A stretch of DNA of 64,000 bases from Streptomyces marianii (GTDB lineage: Bacteria; Actinomycetota; Actinomycetes; Streptomycetales; Streptomycetaceae), in assembly GCF_005795905.1 (NCBI RefSeq), contig NZ_VAWE01000001.1, forward strand, positions 7,877,501-7,941,500, read 5' to 3'. Positions 7,950-17,832 of this stretch are shown here, in pieces (positions within the stretch are counted from its first letter, which is position 1; each line of letters starts with the position of its first letter). A program made the position numbers and the translations under genes. Under the pieces are notes generated by a model that had not been told where the DNA came from, ran no database searches, and saw only the letters and a program-made list of their open reading frames with translations.

Positions 7950-10670
7950 GTGGGTGGCGTGAGGCACCCCGCCCCCCGTCCTCCGTCGGCAGCTGCTCCG
8001 GAACCCGATCCCTGTGAGCCGCTGGCACTGCTGCGGCGGGAGCTCGGCACCGGCGCTCATGGACTGTCCGGCCGTGAGGCGGAGCGGCGTCTCGCCGTGT
8101 ACGGGCCGAACGAGGTCCGCTCCACCGCCGGAGAGCCGGTGTGGCGGGAGCTGACGCGGCAGCTCGCCCATCCGCTCGCCCTGCTCCTGTGGGCCGCCGG
8201 CGCCCTGGCCTTCATCGCCGGCATCGCGGTGCTGGGATGGGCGATCGTCGCCGTGATCCTGCTCAACGCGGCTTTCGCGCTCCTCCAGGAGCGCCAGGCC
8301 GAGCATGCGGTGGAGACCCTCGCCCGTTACCTTCCGGAGCACGCCCGGGTGGTGCGGGACGGCGAAACCGCCGACGTCCTCGCAAGGGAACTGGTGCCGG
8401 GTGACATCGTTCTCGTCGAGGAAGGCGACAAGATCCCCGCGGATGCCCGGCTGACCGAAGGCGGCATCGAAGCCGATCTGTCGATGCTCACCGGCGAGTC
8501 CGCACCGGTCGACCGGTTCGCCGGCCCGGCGCTGCAGGGGAAGCCGCTGCTCGCGGAACCCAACCTCGTCTTCAGCGGCACCACCTGCACGGGCGGACAG
8601 GCGCAGGCGATCGTCTTCGCCACCGGAGGTCATACCGAACTGGGCCGCATCGCGGCTCTCAGTCAACGCACGCGGCGCGAGCCCTCCCCGTTGGAGCAGC
8701 AGGTCAAGGAGGTCGCCTGGCTGATCGCGGCGGCCGCGGTCGCGATCGGGGTGGTCTTCCTGCTGATCGGCTGGGCGATCGGCCTCCCGCTGACCGACGC
8801 CCTGATGTTCGCCATCGGACTCCTCGTCGCCAACGTGCCGGAAGGCCTGCTTCCGACGATCACTCTGGCGCTCGCCGTGGGAGTGCGGCTGCTCGCTCGG
8901 CAGGGCGCGGTCGTGAAGCGGCTCAGTGCCGTGGAGACGCTCGGCTCCACCAGTGTGATCTGCACGGACAAGACGGGGACGCTCACACAGAACCGCATGC
9001 GCCTGCAAGCGACATGGACACCGGAGCACGGGACCGGGACCGGGCCGTGGACCGCCGGGTTGGCCGCGGCCACGGCGGAGTGCACGACCGTCACACGGGA
9101 CGAGGGAGGAGGGCTCCACGGCGACCCGACGGAGGCGGCGCTGGTCGAGGGGGCCGCGGCCCTCGGGGCGGATCCCGACCTCGAGCAGCGGGACGAGCGC
9201 CGCAGGGCGCTCTTCCGGTTCGACCCGCGGCTGCGCCTGATGTCCACGGTGACACTGTCCGGGCGGGGTGGCGATCAACTCCGGCTCATAGTGAAAGGAG
9301 CGCCGGAGAGCGTGCTGGCGCGTACGTCGGACGCCGGTGCCCGGGAGGGGCGCGATGTGAGCCGGGCACGGGAAGCCGCGGACGACCTCGCCCGTCAGGG
9401 CATGCGCGTTCTCGCCGTCGCGGACCGGGAACTCGCCGCCCTTCCCGAACACCGTGAGCAGGCGGAACGAGAGCTCCGGCTGCTGGGACTGGTCGGACTG
9501 TACGACCCGCCGCGGCCGGAGGTGGCCGCCGCCGTGCGCCGTTGCCACGAAGCGGGGCTGCGGGTGCACATCGTGACCGGTGACAACGGGGCCACCGCGG
9601 CCGCCGTGGCCGAGGAGGTCGGCATCGGTCATCCCGAACTGGTCGTCATAGCCGAGTCCGAGCGGGTCACCGATCGCGAACTGGACGATCTGCTCATCAA
9701 GGGGCCCGGGGCGGAGATCGTCTTCGCCCGGTCCTCACCCGAGACGAAGCTGAAGGTCGCCGACACCCTTCGTGCGCACGGCCGCATCGTGGCGATGACG
9801 GGCGACGGCGTGAACGACGCCCCGGCGCTGCACCGGGCCCACATCGGCGTGGCCATGGGGCGTTCGGGCACCGATGTCGCCCGTGAGGCGGCCACGATGG
9901 TGCTGACCGACGACAACTTCGCCACCATCGTCACCGCGGTCGAGTCCGGACGCCGCGTCTACGACAACGTCCGCAAGTTCATCGTCTACATCTTCGCCCA
10001 CCTCACACCGGAGGCCGTCCCGTTCCTCGTCTTCGCACTGTCCGCCGGCGCCGTCCCGCTGCCGCTGACGGTGCTGCAGATCCTGGCGATCGATCTCGGA
10101 ACCGAGACGCTGCCGGCCCTCGCGCTGGGCCGCGAGCGCGCGGAACCGGGAGTGATGAAGCGCCCGCCGCGCTCCGGCCGGCAGAGCATCATCTCGCCCG
10201 CCATGCTGGTCCGCGGCTGGGGCTACCTCGGGGCGGTCTCGGCGGTACTCGTCATGTCAGGGTACTTCTACGTGTTGTGGCGGGCGGGCTGGCAGCCCGG
10301 CGACCCGGCGGGTCCCGGGAGCGAGCTGCACCACGCCTATCTCACCGCGACGACGGCGACCTTCGCCGGGATCGTCACCTGCCAGGTCGGCACCGCGATG
10401 GCGGCCAGGACGGAGCATGCGTCACTGAGGCAGATCGGGGTCTTCAGCAACACCTTGCTGCTGTACGGGATCGCCTTCGAGCTGGCGTTCACCGCCGTGC
10501 TCGTGTACGTGCCCGTGTTCCAGCGGATGTTCGGCACCGCCGCCCTGCCGGCCGACGTGGTCGCCCTCATCGTCACGTTTCCCGTCATCGTCTGGGGTAC
10601 CGACGAGCTGCGGCGGTGGGCTGTGCGCCGTCGCACGCTGCGGACCGTCCCGGGCTCCGGGAGGGGTTGA
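7950..10670 (+). CDS. P2-type cation-transporting ATPase
   Basis: An ion pump of about 906 residues that drives a cation across the membrane through a phospho-aspartate intermediate. In order it has an N-terminal cation-ATPase domain ([20 protein letters not shown]), two membrane helices, the actuator with TGES at about 181, the M4 motif [10 protein letters not shown], the phosphorylation motif DKTGTLT with Asp340, the nucleotide domain, the hinge GDGVNDAP at about 618, and six C-terminal helices. The PEGLL motif and the absence of N-terminal heavy-metal CxxC sites place it in the P2 group (Ca2+, or Na+/K+-type) rather than P1B; the ion is not determined. GTG 7950 or GTG 7959 is the start, with only a weak ribosome site. 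Divergent from the cNMP-binding gene. Confidence 0.9.
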   Translation: MGGVRHPAPRPPSAAAPEPDPCEPLALLRRELGTGAHGLSGREAERRLAVYGPNEVRSTAGEPVWRELTRQLAHPLALLLWAAGALAFIAGIAVLGWAIVAVILLNAAFALLQERQAEHAVETLARYLPEHARVVRDGETADVLARELVPGDIVLVEEGDKIPADARLTEGGIEADLSMLTGESAPVDRFAGPALQGKPLLAEPNLVFSGTTCTGGQAQAIVFATGGHTELGRIAALSQRTRREPSPLEQQVKEVAWLIAAAAVAIGVVFLLIGWAIGLPLTDALMFAIGLLVANVPEGLLPTITLALAVGVRLLARQGAVVKRLSAVETLGSTSVICTDKTGTLTQNRMRLQATWTPEHGTGTGPWTAGLAAATAECTTVTRDEGGGLHGDPTEAALVEGAAALGADPDLEQRDERRRALFRFDPRLRLMSTVTLSGRGGDQLRLIVKGAPESVLARTSDAGAREGRDVSRAREAADDLARQGMRVLAVADRELAALPEHREQAERELRLLGLVGLYDPPRPEVAAAVRRCHEAGLRVHIVTGDNGATAAAVAEEVGIGHPELVVIAESERVTDRELDDLLIKGPGAEIVFARSSPETKLKVADTLRAHGRIVAMTGDGVNDAPALHRAHIGVAMGRSGTDVAREAATMVLTDDNFATIVTAVESGRRVYDNVRKFIVYIFAHLTPEAVPFLVFALSAGAVPLPLTVLQILAIDLGTETLPALALGRERAEPGVMKRPPRSGRQSIISPAMLVRGWGYLGAVSAVLVMSGYFYVLWRAGWQPGDPAGPGSELHHAYLTATTATFAGIVTCQVGTAMAARTEHASLRQIGVFSNTLLLYGIAFELAFTAVLVYVPVFQRMFGTAALPADVVALIVTFPVIVWGTDELRRWAVRRRTLRTVPGSGRG

Positions 10671-10784
10671 CCGCCTCTCGTGGGGCGATCATCTTCCGTG
10701 GTGAGCGAATAGGATAAAAGTCGCATAATGGCCATTCAGTGCTGCAGCCGGACGTGATGTGCGGCGTACCGCAGAGGAGGCCTC

Positions 10785-11030
10785 ATGGGTCGCGACGAGA
10801 ATCTCGAACTGGTATTCGCGGGAGGGGTTGCTTCGGCGAGCGACGGCGAAGACGCCGTGGTGGTGCACCGCACCGACCGCAAGGGTCCGGGCGGGCACCC
10901 GATCTACGCCGACGACACCGGCATCGTGCAGGCGGAGATCAGCGACCGCGGCGAGGTGCGGATGATCGCCAGCGGCGGGCACCAGCAGCCCGCGTCCGGC
11001 GTCGAGGCCAGGCCCGTGGTCCAGCCCTGA
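10785..11030 (+). CDS. DUF6296 family small protein
   Basis: An 81-residue soluble protein resembling the DUF6296 family found in Streptomyces: an N-terminal ELVFAGG, then DAVVVHRTDRKGPGGHPIYA, DDTGIVQAEISDRGEVRMIA and a short variable tail. No catalytic motif is visible and the function is unknown. The ATG at 10785 follows AGAGGAGG at good spacing. A strong intrinsic terminator begins 15 bases after the stop. It stands alone after the P-type ATPase gene, with a 114-base gap that is large enough for its own promoter. Confidence 0.8.
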   Translation: MGRDENLELVFAGGVASASDGEDAVVVHRTDRKGPGGHPIYADDTGIVQAEISDRGEVRMIASGGHQQPASGVEARPVVQP

Positions 11031-11044
11031 CGCCGACCCCGTAC

Positions 11045-11078
11045 CTGCCCGGCGTGCCCGGTTGGGCACGCCGGGCAG
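11045..11078 (+). terminator. intrinsic terminator hairpin after the DUF6296 gene
   Basis: A perfect 15-base stem, CTGCCCGGCGTGCCC paired with GGGCACGCCGGGCAG, around a GGTT loop. There is no U tract, which is common for Streptomyces terminators. Confidence 0.85.
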
Positions 11079-11212
11079 GGCGGACGCCGCCCTCCCGGCC
11101 GTCCGGGCGCCCTCGGATCCCACGCCCGGAGTCCGGGCGAACCCCGGGCCGGGGCAGTCGTGAGGGATCGGCGGTCCGTGCGGGGCCCGGCCCGGAAGGC
11201 CGTGCGACTCCC

Positions 11213-13984
11213 TCACCAGGCCAGTTCTTCGTCGAACACCATCACCGGCTCCGGCAGCTCCCCGCCCAGCGACAGCTCCGCCCAGATGATCTTGCCGGGG
11301 CTGACATAGCGTGTTCCCCAGCGTTGGGAGAACTGGGCCACCAGGAAGAGCCCCCGGCCGCCCTCGTCGGTCGCGGCCGCACGCCGCAGGTGGGGAGAGG
11401 TGCTGCTGCCGTCGGACACCTCGACGATCAGCGTGCGCCCGTGCAGCAGCCGTACCCGTACCGGCTCCGTGCCGTAACGGATGGCGTTGGTGAGCAGTTC
11501 GCTGAGCACCAGTTCGGCGACGAAGACCGAGCCCTCCAGGCCCCATTCGGCGAGTTTCCGGCCCGCCTCGGCCCGTACGCGGGACACCGCCGAGACGTCG
11601 GGCGGCACGTCCCACTCCGCGGCCCGGGACCGGTCGAGCAGCCGTGTGCGCGCCACGAGCAACGCGATGTCGTCGCTGGGCTGGTCGGGCAGAAGCGCGC
11701 TCATCACGGCGACGCAGGTCTCCTCGGGCGTCAGCCCGGGCTGTGCGAGGGCGTCACGGAGCAGCGCCAGCCCTTCGTCCACGTCGCGCTGCCGGTCCTC
11801 GACCAGACCGTCAGTGAAGAGGACGAGCCGGCTGCCCTCGGACAGGTCCAGCTCCGTCTCCTCGAACGGAAGGCCCCCCACGCCGAGCGGGGGTGACACG
11901 GGCAGTTCCGGGAAGACCACCCGGCCCTCGGGGTCGACGACCGCCGGCGCGAGATGGCCGGCGTGCGCGAGGGTGCAGCGCCCGCTCACCGAGTCGTAGA
12001 TCGCGTACAGACAGGTCGCGCCCGTCACCTGCGCGCGTTCGCCCTCCGCCTCCGGAGGCTGGTCCGCGTCGATGCGCAGCACCAGGTCGTCCAGGCGGGC
12101 CAGCAGATCGGAAGGCGGCAGGTCCAGGGACGAGAAGTTCAGCACGGCCGTGCGCAGCCGCCCCATCGTGGCCGCGGCGTGCATCCCGTGCCCGACCACG
12201 TCGCCGACGACCAGGGCGACCCGGAGCCCCGGCAGCGGGATGACGTCGAACCAGTCGCCGCCGACGCCGGCCTGCGCCGGCAGATACCGCCAGGCGACGC
12301 CGAGCGCGTCCTGCTCCGGAAGGTCGCGCGGCAGCAGACTCCGCTGCAGTGTGACGGCCATCGCGTGCTCTCGGGTGTAGCGCCGGGCGTTGTCGATGGC
12401 CACGGCCGCACGGGCCGCGAGCTCCTCGGCGAACGAGATGTCGTCCTCGTCGAACCGCGGCGCGTCCTCGGACCGCCAGTAGTTGACCAGCCCGAGGACG
12501 ACGCCGCGTGCCCGGAGCGGGACCGTGACCAGCGACCGGATGCCGTACTCCAGCGCCTGCCGCCGCCCCTCCGGGTCCTCGCTGCCCCAGGTCTCCGACG
12601 CGGCCAGATCGGGCTCCAGCAGCGCCTGGCCGTTGGCCAGCGCCGTGCTCATCGGCGTGATGTTGATCCGGATGGCGTCGCCGACGGGCTGGAGCGGATG
12701 GTCGTCGCGGATGCCGCTCAGCGCCGTGCGCCGCATCGCGCCGAGGCCGGCGGGTTCGTCGCCGCGCAGCACGGGATCGAGCAGTTCGACCGACACGAAG
12801 TCCGCGAAGCGGGGTACGGCCACCTCCGCCAGTTCCCTCGCCGTCCGGCGCACGTCCAGGGTGGTGCCGATCCGCACCCCGGCCTCGTACAGCAGCGTCA
12901 GCCGTTCCCTGGCCGCCTCCGCCCGGCCCGAGAGGGCGCGCAGCTCGGTCGTGTCGCGGAGGCTGGCGACCAGTCCCGTCACGCCCCCGTACGGTGCCGT
13001 GGGCCGCGTGCTGAGGGCCAGCAGCCGGTCCCCGGACAGGAACACCTCGTCGGAGACCTCCCTGCCCGACACCAGGAGCCGGGTGATGCCGGGGGCGAGG
13101 CCCAGCTCGCCGACGGGGCGTCGGTCGGCGTCGGGCGGCAGACCGAGCAGGCGCCGGGCCTCGTCGTTGGCGAGCAGCAGCCGGCCGTCTCCGCCGACGA
13201 TCAGCACGCCCTCGCGCACCGCGTGGAGGACGGCGTCGTGGTGTTCGTACATCCGGGTCATCTCGGCGGGGCCGAGCCCATGGGTCTGGCGCCGCAGCCG
13301 CCGGCTGACCAGGGCCGCCCCGCCGGTGGCGAGCACGAGCGCGCCGGCGGCCGAACCCAGCAGGATCGGCATCTGGAGGTCGAGCAGTTCCCCGACGTTC
13401 GCGACCTGGATGCCCGCGGAGACCAGGCCGACGACCCTGCGGTTGCCGTCCAGCACGGGGACGACGGCCCGGACGGCGTCGCGCGGCTCACCCTGGAAGG
13501 TCTCGGTGAACGCCTCGCCGGCGGCCGCCCGCGAGATGTCCCCCTCCACCCGCTTCCCGATCAGCTCCGGTTCGGGGTCGGTGTAGCGGACGCCGTCCGT
13601 GCTGAGGACGGAGATGAAGTCGACGCCGGCGCCCCGCGCGGCCTCGTCGGCAGCGGGCTGCAGTACGGCCGCCGGGTCGGGTGAGGTGAGTGCCGCGGCT
13701 GTGCCGGGGCCGTACGCGAACGCCTCGGCGGCGCCGAGAGAGCGGTTGTGGGCGTCCTCGTAGCTGTCGTAGCGCGCCTGCAGGACCAGGGCGACCGCCG
13801 CGGCGACGACCAGCAGGATGATCACGACGGCCTGCAGCAGGAACACCTGGGTGGCCAGACTGTGCACGCTGAGCAGGGACTGCAGACGTCGGCGCCACCC
13901 CGGGCGTTCGCGGGGGCCGGGCGGTCGCGGGCGGCTGGACGGCATGACCGCCGTCCACCAGGACCGGCGGGGACGTCCGATCAT
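11213..13984 (-). CDS. multi-domain sensor PP2C phosphatase with HATPase (RsbU/RsbW-type) domain
   Basis: A 923-residue membrane-bound serine phosphatase of the SpoIIE/RsbU class, expected to act on anti-sigma-factor antagonists. Order: TM1 (VFLLQAVVIILLVVAAAVAL, about 48-70), a periplasmic Cache-like sensor (FISVLSTDGVRYTDPEPE), TM2 (MPILLGSAAGALVLATGG), a PAS domain (GVLIVGGDGRLLLANDEA), a GAF domain (LYEAGVRIGTTLDVRRTA onward), and the PP2C domain with metal-binding GGDWFDVI, VGDVVGHGM, FTDGLVE and SDDIALL. It ends with an RsbW-like ATPase domain (ELVLSELLTNAIRYG and GGRGLFLV). ATG 13984 is taken; ATG 13945 is possible. Phosphatase and kinase-like modules in one chain are typical of Streptomyces partner-switching hubs. 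Monocistronic; the sigma factor controlled is not visible here. Confidence 0.92.
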   Translation of the reverse strand: MIGRPRRSWWTAVMPSSRPRPPGPRERPGWRRRLQSLLSVHSLATQVFLLQAVVIILLVVAAAVALVLQARYDSYEDAHNRSLGAAEAFAYGPGTAAALTSPDPAAVLQPAADEAARGAGVDFISVLSTDGVRYTDPEPELIGKRVEGDISRAAAGEAFTETFQGEPRDAVRAVVPVLDGNRRVVGLVSAGIQVANVGELLDLQMPILLGSAAGALVLATGGAALVSRRLRRQTHGLGPAEMTRMYEHHDAVLHAVREGVLIVGGDGRLLLANDEARRLLGLPPDADRRPVGELGLAPGITRLLVSGREVSDEVFLSGDRLLALSTRPTAPYGGVTGLVASLRDTTELRALSGRAEAARERLTLLYEAGVRIGTTLDVRRTARELAEVAVPRFADFVSVELLDPVLRGDEPAGLGAMRRTALSGIRDDHPLQPVGDAIRINITPMSTALANGQALLEPDLAASETWGSEDPEGRRQALEYGIRSLVTVPLRARGVVLGLVNYWRSEDAPRFDEDDISFAEELAARAAVAIDNARRYTREHAMAVTLQRSLLPRDLPEQDALGVAWRYLPAQAGVGGDWFDVIPLPGLRVALVVGDVVGHGMHAAATMGRLRTAVLNFSSLDLPPSDLLARLDDLVLRIDADQPPEAEGERAQVTGATCLYAIYDSVSGRCTLAHAGHLAPAVVDPEGRVVFPELPVSPPLGVGGLPFEETELDLSEGSRLVLFTDGLVEDRQRDVDEGLALLRDALAQPGLTPEETCVAVMSALLPDQPSDDIALLVARTRLLDRSRAAEWDVPPDVSAVSRVRAEAGRKLAEWGLEGSVFVAELVLSELLTNAIRYGTEPVRVRLLHGRTLIVEVSDGSSTSPHLRRAAATDEGGRGLFLVAQFSQRWGTRYVSPGKIIWAELSLGGELPEPVMVFDEELAW

Positions 13985-14152
13985 GTCCCCAGTTCTAGCA
14001 CTGGGCCGCCGTCCCGGGCGACCGTTCGGCCGGATCGGGCAGCACGGGAACGCCGGCCCGGTGCGTAAGGCGACCCCGGCCCGCCTCCCGGGGGGCACCC
14101 GTTCGGCGGCACGCCGGGCTGCTCACGGCGCACTTGAGGGTAGCGACGGCAC

Positions 14153-15019
14153 ATGCCCTTCAGATTCGGCGACCCGGACGACGGCCGGACCGGCCACTGG
14201 TTCGCGCGGCTCCACCGGCGAGTGCGGACCTCCGTGGTCGGCCTCGCCTGGAACCGCGGACGCGAGATGGAACTGTTGCACCGTGCCATGGGCTTCGCGG
14301 CGCTCTGCTTCCTGACCATCGTGCCGCTGCTGGTGGTCGTCGCGGCGGCCGACCCGGCGAGCGGGAAGGGCTTCGCCAGGTGGCTGGTCCAGGGCCTCGG
14401 GGTCTCTGAGGTGTCACAGGAGGAGGTCGAGGAGCTCTTCGGCCTGCCGGGGGAGGCCCTGCAGCGGACCACGGCGCTCGGTCTGGCCGCGCTGGCGGCG
14501 TTCGGGGTGACGTTCGGCTCGGCGGTGCAGACGGGCTACGAACGGGTGTGGGACCTGCCGACCGCGCGGTGGCACACGATGTGGCGGCACGTCGTCTGGC
14601 TGGCGGTGCTGGTCGCGGCGCTGCTCATGTTCGTCAACACGCCCACGCCGCCCCGCGCCCCCATCGTGGTGCAGGCGCTGGTCCCGGCCGCCGATCTGAT
14701 CGGCACCTTCCTGTTCTTCTGGTGGTCGCAGTGGCTGCTGCTCTGCGGCCGGCTGCGCTGGCGGGCCCTGGCCCCGGGGGCCGCCGCGACGGCGTTCGGG
14801 CTGCTCGGGCTGCGGGTGTTCTCGCAGTTCGTGTTCTCGCCGTTGATCGCGTCCAACGCGGTGACCTACGGGCCGATCGGGACGGTGCTGGTGGTGCAGT
14901 CCTGGCTGGTCGGGGTCGGGTTCGTGGTGTACGGAGGGGCGCTCGTGGGGCGGCTGCGCCACGAGCGCCTGGTACGGCGCAGGCTGGCGGCCGAGCAGCC
15001 GGCGCCGCCACGGCCCTGA
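14153..15019 (+). CDS. YihY/virulence factor BrkB-family membrane protein
   Basis: A 288-residue integral membrane protein of the YihY/BrkB family, once mis-assigned as ribonuclease BN. About six membrane helices are visible: FAALCFLTIVPLLVVVAAA, GLAALAAFGVTFGSAV, VVWLAVLVAALLMFV, LIGTFLFFWWSQWLLL, GAAATAFGLLGLRVFS and VVQSWLVGVGFVVYGGAL. The QTGYERVWDLP segment after helix two is characteristic. The molecular role of the family is unsettled. The ATG at 14153 follows TTGAGGG. It is divergent from the phosphatase gene by 168 bases and is followed by the MITE-like element. Confidence 0.85.
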   Translation: MPFRFGDPDDGRTGHWFARLHRRVRTSVVGLAWNRGREMELLHRAMGFAALCFLTIVPLLVVVAAADPASGKGFARWLVQGLGVSEVSQEEVEELFGLPGEALQRTTALGLAALAAFGVTFGSAVQTGYERVWDLPTARWHTMWRHVVWLAVLVAALLMFVNTPTPPRAPIVVQALVPAADLIGTFLFFWWSQWLLLCGRLRWRALAPGAAATAFGLLGLRVFSQFVFSPLIASNAVTYGPIGTVLVVQSWLVGVGFVVYGGALVGRLRHERLVRRRLAAEQPAPPRP

Positions 15020-15074
15020 CCCGGCCCGCTCCGGCCCCGCCGGGCGCGGGCCCCGGCCAATCGAGGACCCTAGC

Positions 15075-15253
15075 TAGAGCGTGTTGCGAAAGCCCCTCCT
15101 GGCCCGCGACGCCTGGCACGCACGCTCGCTGCGTTGTCGGAGTCATCCGAGTACGTCCAGTACGAGGATGATCCTCCGCCTTGCGATCGCACGCACCAGA
15201 CGCCGCAGGCCCCGCCCTGCGGGCGGACGGAGCTACTTTCGCCACACGCCCTA
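15075..15253. mobile_element. MITE-like miniature element with 18-bp terminal inverted repeats
   Basis: The left end TAGAGCGTGTTGCGAAAG (15075-15092) and the right end CTTTCGCCACACGCCCTA (15236-15253) are inverted copies with 16 of 18 matches. The 179-base body codes for nothing and contains internal palindromes: GTACGTCCAGTAC, and GAGGATGATCCTC with 6-base arms. CTAG occurs just outside both ends (15070-15073 and 15254-15257), a possible target duplication. From memory, near-identical dispersed copies occur in several Streptomyces genomes; this could not be checked here. Confidence 0.8.
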
Positions 15254-15679
15254 CTAGGCCGGGCCGGGGACGAGGCCGTCGGCGACGAGGCCCGCGAGCA
15301 CGGCCTCGCTCAGGGTCCGCAGGGCCGACAGCGGACGGACCATCACCGTGAACTCCTTGATGCGGCCGGACTCGTCGTACTGCAGCAGATCGATGCCGTG
15401 GATCTCCCTCCCGGCCACCGTCGCCCGGAAGAGCAGGATCTCCGAGGGCGCCTCGCTGCCGTCCGCGCTGGTCTCGGCTGTGCCGTCGAACCTCCCGATG
15501 TAGCGGAAGTCCTCGAAGGTGCGCAGCAGTACGCCGAACAGCCCCAGGACCATGGTCCTGCCCTCGAAGGGCGTGAACTTCACCGGGCTGTAGAAGCGGA
15601 CGTCGGCGGTGAACAGGTCGTCGAGCGCAGCCAGGTCGCGCTTCTCCACGGCGGTGCGGAAACGGTCAGCGGTCTCCAT
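15254..15679 (-). CDS. SnoaL-like / NTF2-fold protein
   Basis: A 141-residue protein with the NTF2-like cone fold pattern: METADRFRTAVEKRDLAALD, LFTADVRFYSPVKFTPFEG, then ILLFRATVAGREIHGIDLLQ and KEFTVMVRPLSALRTLSEAV. Members act as small enzymes, isomerases or ligand binders; no catalytic set is clear enough to name a reaction. ATG 15679 follows GAGGGAGCACCG. The stop codon TAG (15254-15256) directly abuts the MITE-like element, so the last codons may have been changed by that insertion. An AT-rich inverted repeat lies 20-39 bases upstream. Confidence 0.8.
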   Translation of the reverse strand: METADRFRTAVEKRDLAALDDLFTADVRFYSPVKFTPFEGRTMVLGLFGVLLRTFEDFRYIGRFDGTAETSADGSEAPSEILLFRATVAGREIHGIDLLQYDESGRIKEFTVMVRPLSALRTLSEAVLAGLVADGLVPGPA

Positions 15680-15698
15680 CGGTGCTCCCTCGGTCGTG

Positions 15699-15718
15699 CT
15701 ACTCAACAATGTGAGTAG
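15699..15718. promoter_or_regulatory. inverted repeat upstream of the SnoaL-like gene
   Basis: CTACTCA (15699-15705) and TGAGTAG (15712-15718) are perfect arms around ACAATG. They lie 20 bases before the start codon in an AT-rich patch, in operator position. No adjacent regulator gene is an obvious partner. Confidence 0.5.
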
Positions 15719-15817
15719 TCATTTTCTTGACCTAGGGGCACTTCATCAAGCGGTCCGGCGGAGCCGCACGTAAGATGAACGACGGATTCCGTAGGAACCG
15801 ATGCTCCGGAGAGGTCC

Positions 15818-16675
15818 ATGACGCGGCGTCGTCCTCCGCGATCGGCGAGCGCCGACGACCTCCTGACGACGCTCGGACTGCTCACCGCGAAAGCACGGCA
15901 GGGCGCTGAGCGCCAGCGCGCCAGGGTGGACCTGGCGGAAGCCCTCCAGCGCGAGATGCTGCCCGAGACGCTGCCGTCCGTGCCCGGGCTGCAGACCGCC
16001 GCGCGCTACACACCGGCCCGGGACGGGCTCGACGTCGGCGGCGACTGGTACGACGGCTTCGTCATGGCCGACGGGTCGCTCGCGTTCTCGATAGGGGACG
16101 TCCAGGGGCACGACGTCGAGGCCGCGGCCTTCATGGGGCAGATACGGATAGGCCTGCGGGCCGTCGCGCTGGCGGCCACCGATCCGGGCGAGATCCTGGC
16201 GCGGGCGAACGACCTGCTGGTGTCCGTGGCCCGCGAACTGTTCGCCACGTGCACTTTCCTCCGCTTCGATCCCTCGGAGTGGGTGCTGGAGAGTGCCCGC
16301 GCCGGCCATGTCCCCGGGGTGCGGGCCTTCGCCGGCGGCCGCTGCGAGCCGATGCAGGACATCGGCGGCCTTCCGCTCGGCATCGAACCGGGAGAGGTGT
16401 ATCCGGTGACCAGACGCAGGCTCACCGAGGGCGGGGCGTTCGTGTTGCTGACCGACGGGGTGATAGAGGGGCCGGCCGTGCCCGTCGAGGCGGGGCTGGC
16501 GAGGGTCACCCGGGTCGTCGGGGCCGGCGCGGCCGAGGCGGTGACCGCCGACCACCTGGCCGCCGAGGTGATGAAGGCGGCCGAGTTCACCGGGCACACC
16601 GACGACGCGGCAGTGCTCGTCCTGCGCCATGACGCGGCGGCGGACCGGCTGCGGCGGCCCTCGCCGCTCGTCTGA
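15818..16675 (+). CDS. SpoIIE-type PP2C serine phosphatase
   Basis: A compact 285-residue phosphatase of the RsbU/SpoIIE class, without an N-terminal sensor domain. A short helical lead (LTAKARQGAERQRARVDLAE) precedes the PP2C core: EMLPETLPSVPGL, GGDWYDGF, SIGDVQGHD, ARAGHVPGV, LLTDGVIEG and TDDAAVLV provide the metal-binding acidic residues. It would dephosphorylate an anti-anti-sigma (STAS) protein and so free a stress sigma factor; the partner is not in the window. The ATG at 15818 follows GGAGAGGTCC. It is divergent from the SnoaL-like gene. Confidence 0.92.
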   Translation: MTRRRPPRSASADDLLTTLGLLTAKARQGAERQRARVDLAEALQREMLPETLPSVPGLQTAARYTPARDGLDVGGDWYDGFVMADGSLAFSIGDVQGHDVEAAAFMGQIRIGLRAVALAATDPGEILARANDLLVSVARELFATCTFLRFDPSEWVLESARAGHVPGVRAFAGGRCEPMQDIGGLPLGIEPGEVYPVTRRRLTEGGAFVLLTDGVIEGPAVPVEAGLARVTRVVGAGAAEAVTADHLAAEVMKAAEFTGHTDDAAVLVLRHDAAADRLRRPSPLV

Positions 16676-16830
16676 CGCGACAGCCCTCCCGCCGGTGCGG
16701 CGCCACGGGCCGGTCAACCGCCTGATCCCGTCCGGCCCCGCACCGTAACCGGAATCCGGCTTTCGTCCGTCTGGTCCTTCCGGTCCGTCGACGCGTGTCA
16801 TGGCACGCCCGTGCGCGGCGGCGTTGTGTG

Positions 16831-17832
16831 ATGGCTGCTGTGGCCCGTAACCAGCTCCTCAACCGTTTCGGCACGGTAGTCCTCCTGATGCTCGGCGTCG
16901 CCGTCGCCTACTACGCGGCCGGGCGCGTCGGACTGACGCTGCAGCTGGTCGTGGAAGGGGCGGTCGTCACCCCGCTCTGGCCGCCCACGGGCATCGCCCT
17001 GACCTGCCTGCTCTGGTTCGGTCTGCGGATCTGGCCGGGCATCGCCCTCGGGACCCTCCTCGTCATCCTGGCGATCAGCCCCTTCCGCGCCCACTCCCTG
17101 GGCATCCTCGCTGGCAACAGCCTCGCCCCGGTCTGCGCCTGCCTGATGCTGCGCCGGGTGGGGTTCCGGACCGAGCTCGACCGGCTGCGCGACGGGCTGG
17201 CGCTGGTGTTCCTGGGGGCACTGGCCGGCATGCTGATCAGCGCGACGGTGGGGGCCGGGGTGCTGCTGCTCTCAGGCCAGATCCCGGCCGAGGGGTTCTG
17301 GCCCATCTGGTCGGCGTGGTGGGTCGGAGACGCCATGGGTGTGCTGGTGGTGACCCCGCTGCTGCTCGTCTGCCGGACCGTCGGCCGGCCCGTCGACCTG
17401 TCTCCCGGGCGCTGGGCCGAGGCGGTGTGCCTGGTGGCCAGCGTGACCGTCGTCACGTACGCCGTCACCCGTACGCCCGTCGCGCTGCTGTTCCTCGTCT
17501 TCCCCCTGCTGATGTGGGCCGCGCTGCGGTTCCAGCTCTTCGGGGCCGCACCGTGCGTGCTGATCGTGTCTGTCCTGGCGATCTCGGCGGCGACCGAGGG
17601 GCAGGGGCCCTTCGGCGGACACGGGATGCTGGCCGTGATGAGCGTTCTCCAGGCCCTCAACGGTTCGGCGGCGCTGACCGGTCTGCTGCTCTCCGCGGTG
17701 GTCACCGAGCAGATCACCGTCCGCCGCAAGATCGAGCTGGCCTGCAGCGAACTCGCGGAGGTGGTGGACCGGCTGGTCCCGGGCAGCGGCGTGGCCCGCC
17801 GCTGGCCGCCACCACAGGACAAGGACCTCTGA
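16831..17832 (+). CDS. MASE1-domain integral membrane protein
   Basis: A membrane protein of 333 residues (345 if GTG 16795 is used), with eight or nine helices in the MASE1 sensory pattern. WPPTGIALTCLLWFGLRIWPG is the diagnostic early segment, followed by GTLLVILAISPF, the WSAWWVGDAMGVLVVTPLLL motif and LLFLVFPLLMWAALRFQLFG. MASE1 is normally the input module of histidine kinases, cyclases or phosphatases. Here the chain ends soon after the last helix with a short charged tail and no output domain, so its signal must pass through a partner; the phosphatase just upstream is a candidate, an inference. The start is uncertain because no strong ribosome site is visible. Confidence 0.85.
   Translation: MAAVARNQLLNRFGTVVLLMLGVAVAYYAAGRVGLTLQLVVEGAVVTPLWPPTGIALTCLLWFGLRIWPGIALGTLLVILAISPFRAHSLGILAGNSLAPVCACLMLRRVGFRTELDRLRDGLALVFLGALAGMLISATVGAGVLLLSGQIPAEGFWPIWSAWWVGDAMGVLVVTPLLLVCRTVGRPVDLSPGRWAEAVCLVASVTVVTYAVTRTPVALLFLVFPLLMWAALRFQLFGAAPCVLIVSVLAISAATEGQGPFGGHGMLAVMSVLQALNGSAALTGLLLSAVVTEQITVRRKIELACSELAEVVDRLVPGSGVARRWPPPQDKDL

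Noticed and set aside
7599..9632. 677-codon minus-strand frame opposite the P-type ATPase
   Set aside because: Antisense of a gene with all ATPase motifs; composition is not protein-like.
11045..11078. Operator reading of the 15-bp-stem hairpin
   Set aside because: It directly follows a stop codon and has a four-base loop, so termination is the simpler explanation.
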